NCBI RefSeq assembly: GCF_025147485.1
Contig: NZ_CP102263.1
Location: forward strand, 695,501-759,500
DNA length: 64,000 nt
DNA from: Bacteroides uniformis
GTDB taxonomy: Bacteria; Bacteroidota; Bacteroidia; Bacteroidales; Bacteroidaceae
Direction of reading: 5' to 3'
Shown: positions 19,201 to 29,252 of the stretch, one piece after another
How positions within the stretch are numbered: the stretch's first letter is position 1
How the letters are laid out: every line of letters starts with the position of its first letter
The notes under the pieces: model-generated
Database searches by the model: none
Seen by the model: only the letters and a program-made list of their open reading frames with translations
Told to the model about the DNA's origin: nothing
Made by a program: the position numbers and the translations under genes

Positions 19201-19925
19201 ACACGGTAGCCACAGAAATGTATTCTGCAGGGATTGAACGCCTGACACATCAGCCCCTCTCTTTTTCGGTGTCCGAAACCACCGAAGGCGTACATATACA
19301 CATCATTGATGCGGAATTGATGGGCAAAGGAGAAAAAGAGAAAAAAGACCTCTACATCGAAGGAGTACAGAACAACGGCATCATCAACCACTATGAGTAT
19401 ATTATCAATAGTGAAGGGACGATAGAGATACGCCATGTATTGAAGCCTGAAGGGAAAATGCCGCTTTGGTTTCCTCGCATAGGACTTACGCTGACCGTAA
19501 GCGATGCGCTCGACCAAGTGAAATGGTACGGCCGAGGACCGCAAGAGAACTATCCGGACCGGAAAACCGGCTATCCGATGGGGATATATGCCTCTACCGT
19601 ACAAGCTATGTACGAGCCCTATCTAATGCCACAAGATTACGGATTGCGGACAGATGTACGCTGGCTGCAACTGACCACGGACAAAGGCATCGGCCTTCAA
19701 TTCAAGATGAACGAATGGTTCAACTTCAACATTTATCCGTACAGCACAGACAATCTGACGAAAGCGATGTATACCTACCAATTGCAGAAGCAGAAAGGCA
19801 TGACCCTGAATCTCGATTATGCCACTACCGGGGTCGGCTGTACGGCCCGCGGTGTATTCGGTGCTTACAAGGCGATGCCGCAGGAATATCGGAGAACCAT
19901 CAGCATAAGACCTATGATGAAATAA
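16200..19925 (+). CDS. GH2 beta-galactosidase-like enzyme with inserted LamG-type domain
   Basis: I choose the ATG at 16200, overlapping the GH97 stop by 4 bp, because it begins the signal peptide MNLRKLFLPLCSVALCLQSYAQ. An ATG 24 bp upstream would add eight unhelpful residues. The protein is 1241 residues, longer than LacZ. GH2 domains are clear: LNGTWKFFWCDTPEG, NPTGLYRRTF, the barrel with NAVRTSHYPP, acid/base Glu 465 in SAGNESGEG and nucleophile Glu 530 in FMDEY. After the barrel, about residues 587-763 form a concanavalin-like LamG domain (LDLNGHDQWVEV, NWHQVTCVYDG, MDEVGIFAKALT). The bgal_small C-terminal domain then resumes. The added domain probably binds carbohydrate. It is likely a periplasmic exo-beta-galactosidase of the operon. 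Confidence 0.9.
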   Translation: MNLRKLFLPLCSVALCLQSYAQDKSFLKDMLWYIDNPSVFEKGQEEGHAWHMPEKSMLLNGTWKFFWCDTPEGIPAHFFNPEFPDKQWGDIKVPSNWEMQGYGDKLFRNVSAPFGVNPPHAPKEYNPTGLYRRTFKVPASWAAKDQIFLRFEKVASASFVWVNGHEVGYNEGAQEPAEYNITPYLKPGENTLAVCVLKYSDGYYLEGQDYWRLAGIFDDVWLYATPAVRIFDWQVITEFDNTYTDSQLSIQVKIKDYQKKPNENYGLKAYLKDKNGKIICNFSAAPFEMDAAEKTIQLHTLVQEPRKWTAETPELYTLGLELSNPAGLQKDKIETVIGFKKTEIKDGVFYLNGIPLKVNAQNSHMQHPEEGHVMDEATIRKDFELLKQFNFNAVRTSHYPPVNKYLELANEYGLYIIDEVGDEAHASEWISSLPEYEEMYRERCRRMVLRDRNHPCVLFWSAGNESGEGINITHTIEEGKSLDPTRFWMYGGNAFSHPAEDIIGPRYPTPMELEMQVGIGEDSRPSFMDEYLSVAGNAGGALDDYWEAIYRHPRLIGGAIWDFVSPGLTERIRQVDDLSPFHTPAHLMGNARLVKEGKNTVLDLNGHDQWVEVYRADNVELNSNELTLTCRIYPRKLVSSCGSFITKGNYQFGLQQRGKDKLEFYIYTDKKHSVCASLPTDWEYNWHQVTCVYDGQKMSIYIDGAEKASTQASGNIRNFPYPVNIGRNAETHGQETSVYICDAQMDEVGIFAKALTSSFHPEEAALWLDFEQETENGTFYSYGIGARTYGSIWPDRSVQPEMWQMKKTGQPLSFSMSDVTEGVVELWNRNHYTNASRYAIRWELKEDDKVIQSGDLALSTAPLSQELVHIPYKKPALIPGKEYRLMLHAVLKKDELWAKAGHEVAWEELELPWSLPCSSEEKAQGVPSYSLSEKELVVSGDGFKYVFNRTDGQLTSMVVQDMELLESPLRLNLWRAPLANELDNWNASSARSSNWKEGYGYTVATEMYSAGIERLTHQPLSFSVSETTEGVHIHIIDAELMGKGEKEKKDLYIEGVQNNGIINHYEYIINSEGTIEIRHVLKPEGKMPLWFPRIGLTLTVSDALDQVKWYGRGPQENYPDRKTGYPMGIYASTVQAMYEPYLMPQDYGLRTDVRWLQLTTDKGIGLQFKMNEWFNFNIYPYSTDNLTKAMYTYQLQKQKGMTLNLDYATTGVGCTARGVFGAYKAMPQEYRRTISIRPMMK

Positions 19926-19951
19926 AAATATTGTATCGGACTGGTAAGATT

Positions 19952-22012
19952 ATGAAAAACAAAAATTACTTTATTCTATTAGTGTTGTTTTTAAGCGCTT
20001 TACAAATAAAAGCGCAGTATTCATTCGACAACGTGCTTTATGGTGCAGCCTACTATCATGAATATATGCCCTATGAGCGACTGGATGAAGATATCCGGCT
20101 GATGAAAAGAGCCGGCCTGACAGTAGTGCGCGTTGGAGAATCTGCCTGGGGAGTATTTGAGCCGCAAGAAGGAAATTTTGAATTTGAATGGATGGACCGC
20201 ATTCTGGACAAGATGCATGCAGCAGGAATCAAAGTCATCTTGGGAACTCCCACCTATTCCATTCCTGCATGGCTGGCATACAAACACCCGGAAGTGCTGG
20301 CAGAACACGCCAAAGGAAACAAAGCCTATTATGGAATCAGACAGAACATGGATTTTACAAACCCGACCTACCAATTCTATTGCGAACGGATTATCCGCAA
20401 GATGCTGGAAAGATATGCACAGCATCCGGCAGTCATCGGGTATCAAGTGGACAACGAAACAGAAGCGCGCGGAGTAAACAACAGAGACTATTTCTTCGGA
20501 TTCAGGAACTACATCAAACAGAAATTCAACAATGACCTGAATCTGCTTGCCAAGGAATGGGGAATGAACTACTGGGGAATGAACATCAACACCTGGGAAG
20601 AGTTCTATCCGCGCGATGGAGTGACAAGCCCCTCGTACAAGAATGAATGGGAACGCTATAACCGGAAGGAAGTGGCCGATTTTCTGAATTGGCAGTGCGA
20701 CCTTGTAAATGAATACAAGCGTAAAGACCAATTTGTCACCCACTGCTTTATGCCCGACTTCCATAATATAGACCAAGTGGAAAGTTTCAGGCAGATGCAA
20801 TATCCTGCCATCAATGTCTATCACGATGTACAGGATAAACAAGACGGCCAGCGCATCGCTTATGCCGGTGACTTCGTGCGCACCGTGGCCGACAACAATT
20901 ACATCGTCATGGAAACCAACGCACAAGGCATCGGCTGGGATGCCCGCACCCAGTTTCCTCCCTACGACAACCAGTTGCGGCAGAATGTGTACGCACATTA
21001 TGCTTCCGGAGCCAATATGGTGGAATACTGGCACTGGTCTACCCTGCACTACGGGCAGGAGACATACTGGCGAGGCGTGCTGGGCCATGACCTCCAGCCC
21101 AACCGCATATACAAGGAATTCACCACCACCGCCAAAGAGTTGGAAAGAATAGGCAGCCACATCGTGAACTTGAAAAAGAAAAACCGGGTAGCTATCCTCT
21201 ACAGTCATGATTCTTATCATGCTCTCGGCTTCATGCCCTACACTTACAAGAGCAATTATCCCATTGATATGGTGCATAAAGCCCTCTATTTCCAAAACAT
21301 AGAAACGGACATCATCCCTTGTGACAAGACAACCGATTTCAGCGGATATGACATGCTTGTCATTCCCCCTTTGTATGTGGCTACCGACCAATTGCTATTA
21401 GCCATTGATGAATTCGTACAGTCCGGCGGACACGTGGTAATGATGCACAAAAGCGGTTACTGCAATGAGCACTCCGCAGTTCGGGCCACCTTGGCTCCCG
21501 GGCCGCTACGCAAAGCCTGCGGCTTCCATTACCAGGAATTCTCCACTATCGGTGACTTATCATTAAAGGATAACCCCTTTCAATTAGAGGGAAAGAACCA
21601 GATAAGCGACTGGTATGAATTCCTGATTCCCGAGACAGCCACCCCGTTGGCTTATGCAGAGCATCCGTTCTTCGGCAAATGGCCCGTTGTCACCGAAAAC
21701 AAGTATGGCAAAGGCAAACTGACCTACATAGGAGCCTACCCTTCGCAGGAATTGCTGAATGCCATCGTGCGAAAGGCAGCCATCCATGCCGGTATCATCT
21801 CTTCAGAGAGCGACGTGTTCCCCATCATACAGCGTTCGGGAATAAACAAAGCCGGAAAAGCCATCCGTTACTTCTTCAATTACAGCAGCGAGAGTAAAGA
21901 AATCACTCATAACTATCCGACATCCAAAGAGCTGATTTCCGGCAAGACTGTAAAAGAAGGAGACCATGTAACATTGCCCCCCTGGGGAGTTCTCATCATG
22001 GAAGTTTATTGA
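19952..22012 (+). CDS. GH42 beta-galactosidase
   Basis: The ATG at 19952 begins a signal peptide (MKNKNYFILLVLFLSALQIKAQ), 26 bp after the previous stop. An open frame upstream only overlaps the GH2 gene and is not the start. The 686-residue protein shows GH42 structure: YGAAYYHEYMPYERLDEDIRLMKRAG, GTPTYSIPAWL, QVDNETEARG with acid/base Glu 169, and VMETNAQGIGWD with nucleophile Glu 321. A GATase-like beta-galactosidase trimerisation domain follows (YDMLVIPPLYVATDQLLLAIDEFVQSGGHVVMMHKSG). GH42 enzymes are retaining beta-galactosidases, a few acting on alpha-L-arabinopyranosides. With two GH2 enzymes beside it, this operon has three candidate beta-galactosidases, probably split by linkage or aglycone. 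Confidence 0.93.
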   Translation: MKNKNYFILLVLFLSALQIKAQYSFDNVLYGAAYYHEYMPYERLDEDIRLMKRAGLTVVRVGESAWGVFEPQEGNFEFEWMDRILDKMHAAGIKVILGTPTYSIPAWLAYKHPEVLAEHAKGNKAYYGIRQNMDFTNPTYQFYCERIIRKMLERYAQHPAVIGYQVDNETEARGVNNRDYFFGFRNYIKQKFNNDLNLLAKEWGMNYWGMNINTWEEFYPRDGVTSPSYKNEWERYNRKEVADFLNWQCDLVNEYKRKDQFVTHCFMPDFHNIDQVESFRQMQYPAINVYHDVQDKQDGQRIAYAGDFVRTVADNNYIVMETNAQGIGWDARTQFPPYDNQLRQNVYAHYASGANMVEYWHWSTLHYGQETYWRGVLGHDLQPNRIYKEFTTTAKELERIGSHIVNLKKKNRVAILYSHDSYHALGFMPYTYKSNYPIDMVHKALYFQNIETDIIPCDKTTDFSGYDMLVIPPLYVATDQLLLAIDEFVQSGGHVVMMHKSGYCNEHSAVRATLAPGPLRKACGFHYQEFSTIGDLSLKDNPFQLEGKNQISDWYEFLIPETATPLAYAEHPFFGKWPVVTENKYGKGKLTYIGAYPSQELLNAIVRKAAIHAGIISSESDVFPIIQRSGINKAGKAIRYFFNYSSESKEITHNYPTSKELISGKTVKEGDHVTLPPWGVLIMEVY

Positions 22013-22028
22013 CCATCAGAAAACATGA

Positions 22029-25142
<3,114 letters not shown>

Positions 25143-25199
25143 TCCGTTCATCAATGTATTCAAAAAGGAAATAAACATTTTGTAAACAACAATAAAGGT

Positions 25200-26816
25200 A
25201 TGAAAAGAAACATCTTTAAAACAATTCTCCTATCCGCCTGCATCCTGCAAGGGGGCAGTGCATTGGCACAACAAGAGAAAGCAGAACCGGGCAAGTTCTC
25301 ACCTACCTGGGAGTCATTGTCCCAATACGAAGTGCCCGAATGGTTCCGCAACGCCAAATTCGGCATATGGGCACACTGGGGTCCGCAATGCCAACCCGAA
25401 GCCGGCGACTGGTACGGTCGTGGCATGTACGAAGAGGGCGGTGCTGCCTACAAGTGGCACTTGGAGCATTACGGACATCCTTCGGAATTCGGCTTCAAGG
25501 ATGTAATCAACGAATGGAAAGCCGAAAAATGGAACCCGGAGAGGCTGGTAGCCCTTTTCAAGAAAACCGGTGCCCGATATTTCTTTGCCATGGGCAACCA
25601 TCACGACAACATGGACTTGTGGGACAGTAAATACCAGTCATGGAACTCCGTCAACATGGGCCCCAAGCGAAACGTACTGGGTGAATGGGAGAAAGCGGCT
25701 CGCAAAAACAAACTGCCCTTCGGTGTCAGCATCCACTCCTCCCATGCTTGGACATGGTATGAAACTGCACAAGGAGCCGACAAGAAAGGCCCATACGCAG
25801 GAATCTCCTACGATGCCCGCGTAGTGACTAAGGAAGACGGCAAGGGAAAATGGTGGGAAGGCTACGACCCGCAAGAGCTATACGTACAGAATCATGCCCT
25901 GAGCGGACATGCTTGGGTGGCATGGGACTGGCCCGAAGGAACCTCTGTCCCCCCGCAGAGCTACTACGACAACTTCTTCGACCGCACAGTGGACATGATA
26001 AACAAATATCATCCCGACCTGGTCTATTTCGACGACAGCATACTCCCCTTCTGGCCCATCAACGATACGGGGCTGAAAGTCGTGTCGCACTACTATAACC
26101 AAAACATGAAGCTTCACAAGGGCAATCTCAATGCCGTAGTCTTCGGAAAGAAGCTGGAAGCTAAACATAAAGAGGCCATCGTATGGGATGTAGAAAAAGG
26201 GGTTCCATCGGAATGCCAGGACAAGGCGTGGCAAACCTGTAGTTGCCTCGGTACTTGGCACTATAACCGCTTTGCTTACGAAGACAACTGGTATAAATCA
26301 GCCGAGACCGTCATCCACATGCTCATTGACATCGTCAGTAAAAATGGCAACCTATTACTAAGCGTACCAATGAAAGGAAACGGTACCATCGACGACAAGG
26401 AAGAAAAAATTCTGGAAGACATAGCCGCCTGGATGGAGGTGAACGGAGAAGGAATATTCGACACACGTCCCTGGTGTATTTATGGTGAAGGTCCCTCCAC
26501 AGAAACAGCAATACCTTTGGACGGAGCAGGATTCAACGAAGGCAAGAACGCACCCTACACTTCTGCCGACATCCGGTTTGTGAAAAAAGGGAAATACTTG
26601 TATGCCCATATCATGAAATGGCCCTCAGACAGAAAAATACAGATAAAATCACTGGCTACCGGCAGTCCCTACTGCAAAGGAGAAATCGAAAAGGTAGAAT
26701 TATTAGGAGGCGGAAAGGCAAAGTTCAGAAGAACTTCCAAAGGCTTGCTTATTGACCTTCCCAAAGACAAGACTCCCAATCCTATTTCTTTGGTACTGAA
26801 AATCACTAACCGTTAA
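25200..26816 (+). CDS. GH29 alpha-L-fucosidase
   Basis: This 538-residue enzyme has a type I signal peptide (LQGGSALAQQ). GH29 motifs include FGIWAHWGPQCQPEAGDWYGRGMY, GARYFFAMGNHHDNMDLWDSKYQSWNSVNMGPKRNVL and LVYFDDSILPF, where the first Asp (278) is the expected nucleophile. The segment WQTCSCLGTWHYNR to IVSKNGNLLLSVPMKGNGTI is typical of the end of the barrel, and a small beta-sandwich follows. GH29 enzymes are retaining exo-alpha-L-fucosidases. In this operon the natural target is the terminal fucose of fucogalactoxyloglucan side chains. It lies 57 bp after the LacZ-like gene and 14 bp before GH31. Confidence 0.93.
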   Translation: MKRNIFKTILLSACILQGGSALAQQEKAEPGKFSPTWESLSQYEVPEWFRNAKFGIWAHWGPQCQPEAGDWYGRGMYEEGGAAYKWHLEHYGHPSEFGFKDVINEWKAEKWNPERLVALFKKTGARYFFAMGNHHDNMDLWDSKYQSWNSVNMGPKRNVLGEWEKAARKNKLPFGVSIHSSHAWTWYETAQGADKKGPYAGISYDARVVTKEDGKGKWWEGYDPQELYVQNHALSGHAWVAWDWPEGTSVPPQSYYDNFFDRTVDMINKYHPDLVYFDDSILPFWPINDTGLKVVSHYYNQNMKLHKGNLNAVVFGKKLEAKHKEAIVWDVEKGVPSECQDKAWQTCSCLGTWHYNRFAYEDNWYKSAETVIHMLIDIVSKNGNLLLSVPMKGNGTIDDKEEKILEDIAAWMEVNGEGIFDTRPWCIYGEGPSTETAIPLDGAGFNEGKNAPYTSADIRFVKKGKYLYAHIMKWPSDRKIQIKSLATGSPYCKGEIEKVELLGGGKAKFRRTSKGLLIDLPKDKTPNPISLVLKITNR

Positions 26817-26830
26817 ACTGCTGATATTGT

Positions 26831-29221
26831 ATGAAAAAGGGATTTTTTTTAAGACTATTTGTCCTGCTGATGCTGACATTTTTCATAGCAGAACAAGGCA
26901 GAGCACAAACCTACCAACGCACCTCACAAGGCATTAAAAGCACTGTGCAAGGTATAAATATAGATATTAGCTTCTTCTCTCCTGTCACAGTGAGAATCTT
27001 AAAATCGCCTGACGGCTGGAAGTATACCAAAGAAAGCTTGTCGGTCATCGGGCAACCGGAAAAAGTAAAACTATCCGTCTCTTCGAAAGGGGGCATATTG
27101 ACTATCAAAAGCCATCAGCTTACAGTCCATCTCAACGAAGAGACCGGACAAATAACTTTTGCCTCTTCCGATGGAAAATCGCTGTTGCAGGAACAAAATA
27201 AAGGCGCACGTTTTGATGATTTCAACGATGCCGGCACAAAAACCTTCAGCGTTTATCAATCGTTCACCTTAGAGAAAGACGAAGCTATTTATGGATTGGG
27301 ACAATTGCAAAACGGCAAAATGTCGCAACGTAACCAGACCAAACGCCTTATCCAAGACAATCTTGAGGATGTGATTCCCTTCTTCCAGTCCGTCAAAGGC
27401 TACGGTCTCTTTTGGGACAACTATTCGCCAACCATCTTCAAAGACAATCAAGAAGAGACATCCTTCCTTTCTGAAGTCGGCGACTGCATTGACTACTACT
27501 TCATGTACGGCGAAAATGCCGATGGAGTAGTTGCCCAGATGCGCTACCTCACAGGACAAGTGCCCATGTTTCCATTATGGACATATGGATTCTGGCAAAG
27601 CCGTGAACGCTACAAAAGCCAAAAAGAGATTGTTGGCGTAGTGCAAAAATACCGCGAACTGGGTGTGCCCCTCGATGGAATTATCCAGGATTGGAGATAC
27701 TGGGGAAGCAACTACCTGTGGAACGCAATGGATTTTTTGAACGAAGAATTCTCCGACCCCAAAAAAATGATGGAAGACATACACGGAATGAACGCCCACA
27801 TTATTATCTCCATTTGGTCAGCTTTCGGACCACATACCAAACCCTATCGCGAGTTAGACAAAGGGAACATGCTCTTCAACTTCCGCACATGGCCCGAATC
27901 CGGTTCCGAGAAGTGGCCTCCCAATATGGACTATCCATCCGGTGCCCGCGTGTACGATGCCTACCATCCGCAAGCACGCGACATCTATTGGAAGTACCTG
28001 AACGAGAACCTACGTTCTGTGGGTATAGACGGCTGGTGGATGGACTCTACCGAACCCGACCATTTTCACCCCATTCCTGAAGATTTTGACACGCCCACCT
28101 ATTTGGGGTCATTCCGTAAAGTACGCAATGCCTACCCTTTAATGAGTGTAGGTGGAGTGTACGACCACCAGCGTGCCGTAACTTCGGATAAACGCGTATT
28201 TATCCTTACCCGCTCAGCCTTTGCCGGCCAGCAACGTTATGGTGCCAATACATGGACAGGAGATATCACAGCATCATGGGAAGTTTTGGAGAAGCAAATA
28301 CCTGCGGGATTAAACTTCTCACTATGCGGCATTCCCCATTGGAACAGCGATATCGGCGGATTCTTCCTATGGCAATATCCCTTGATGCTGGATGACCCGG
28401 ATTATCGCGAGCTTTATGCCCGTTGGATACAGTTCGGTACATTCTGTCCCATGATGCGGTCACATGGGGAAGGTGCTCCCAGAGAAATCTATCAATTCGG
28501 CAAAAAAGGCGAGCCAATATACGATGCGATTGAGAAATACATTCGGTTACGCTACAGTTTGTTACCATACATCTACACAACTGCCTGGGAGGTAACTGCC
28601 AATCAGTCCAGCTTCATGCGTGCCTTGGCAATGGATTTTGCCCACGATCGCAACGTGTGGAACATCCACAATCAGTATATGTTTGGCAAATCCCTATTGG
28701 TATGCCCTGTAACCCAACCCATGTATACCCAAACAGTTTCGGACACCATCCGTGTAGAAGATTTCAGTACCGTTAAGTCTATGCGAATATATCTGCCTAA
28801 AAATACGGAATGGTATGATTTTTGGACCAATCAGAAACACTCCGGCGGACAATATATCGTGAAAGATACCCCTATTGACATTTTACCACTTTATGTGAAA
28901 GCAGGTTCCATCCTGCCAATAGGTCCCGAAGTGCAGTATAGCACCGAAAAATCATGGGACAACTTGGAGATAAAAGTGTATCCCGGTTGTAACGGCGAAT
29001 TCACACTTTACGAAGACGAGAATGACAACTACAATTATGAAAAAGGAATGTACAGCACCATTACGATGAAATGGAATGACCGTACTCGCATGCTCACTAT
29101 TGAAAATCGGAAAGGAGAGTTTTCCGGTATGTTGAAAGAACGGAAATTCAACATAGTAACTGCTGATGGCGCAAAAAAGGCAGTGGCTTATAATGGGAAA
29201 AAAGTAACGGTTAAAATGTAA
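26831..29221 (+). CDS. GH31 alpha-xylosidase-like enzyme
   Basis: This 796-residue protein has a signal peptide (LTFFIAEQGRAQ). It has the N-terminal GH31 sandwich (IYGLGQLQNGKMSQRN, GYGLFWDNYSPTIF), the barrel with WTYGFWQSRERYKSQKEIV, nucleophile Asp 405 in GWWMDSTEPDHF and acid/base Asp 478 in GANTWTGDI. FGTFCPMMRSHGEG and the proximal C-terminal sheets follow. GH31 covers alpha-glucosidases and alpha-xylosidases; the WMDSTEPD form and the PUL context fit an alpha-xylosidase that trims xylose from the non-reducing end of xyloglucan oligosaccharides, but the sequence alone does not prove it. It has no inserted PA14 domain of the sort known in some xyloglucan GH31 enzymes. Confidence 0.9.
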   Translation: MKKGFFLRLFVLLMLTFFIAEQGRAQTYQRTSQGIKSTVQGINIDISFFSPVTVRILKSPDGWKYTKESLSVIGQPEKVKLSVSSKGGILTIKSHQLTVHLNEETGQITFASSDGKSLLQEQNKGARFDDFNDAGTKTFSVYQSFTLEKDEAIYGLGQLQNGKMSQRNQTKRLIQDNLEDVIPFFQSVKGYGLFWDNYSPTIFKDNQEETSFLSEVGDCIDYYFMYGENADGVVAQMRYLTGQVPMFPLWTYGFWQSRERYKSQKEIVGVVQKYRELGVPLDGIIQDWRYWGSNYLWNAMDFLNEEFSDPKKMMEDIHGMNAHIIISIWSAFGPHTKPYRELDKGNMLFNFRTWPESGSEKWPPNMDYPSGARVYDAYHPQARDIYWKYLNENLRSVGIDGWWMDSTEPDHFHPIPEDFDTPTYLGSFRKVRNAYPLMSVGGVYDHQRAVTSDKRVFILTRSAFAGQQRYGANTWTGDITASWEVLEKQIPAGLNFSLCGIPHWNSDIGGFFLWQYPLMLDDPDYRELYARWIQFGTFCPMMRSHGEGAPREIYQFGKKGEPIYDAIEKYIRLRYSLLPYIYTTAWEVTANQSSFMRALAMDFAHDRNVWNIHNQYMFGKSLLVCPVTQPMYTQTVSDTIRVEDFSTVKSMRIYLPKNTEWYDFWTNQKHSGGQYIVKDTPIDILPLYVKAGSILPIGPEVQYSTEKSWDNLEIKVYPGCNGEFTLYEDENDNYNYEKGMYSTITMKWNDRTRMLTIENRKGEFSGMLKERKFNIVTADGAKKAVAYNGKKVTVKM

Positions 29222-29252
29222 TGGTTTCTAAAAACAGCTATTAATTTGCATT

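Noticed and set aside
19466..19951. Upstream extension of the GH42 frame overlapping GH2
   Set aside because: The overlap lies within well-conserved GH2 C-terminal sequence; the ATG at 19952 has a proper signal peptide.
20021..21391. Long minus-strand open frame (456 codons) opposite GH42
   Set aside because: It is antisense to a GH42 gene with intact catalytic motifs; its translation has no recognisable domain and reflects the codon pattern of the real gene.
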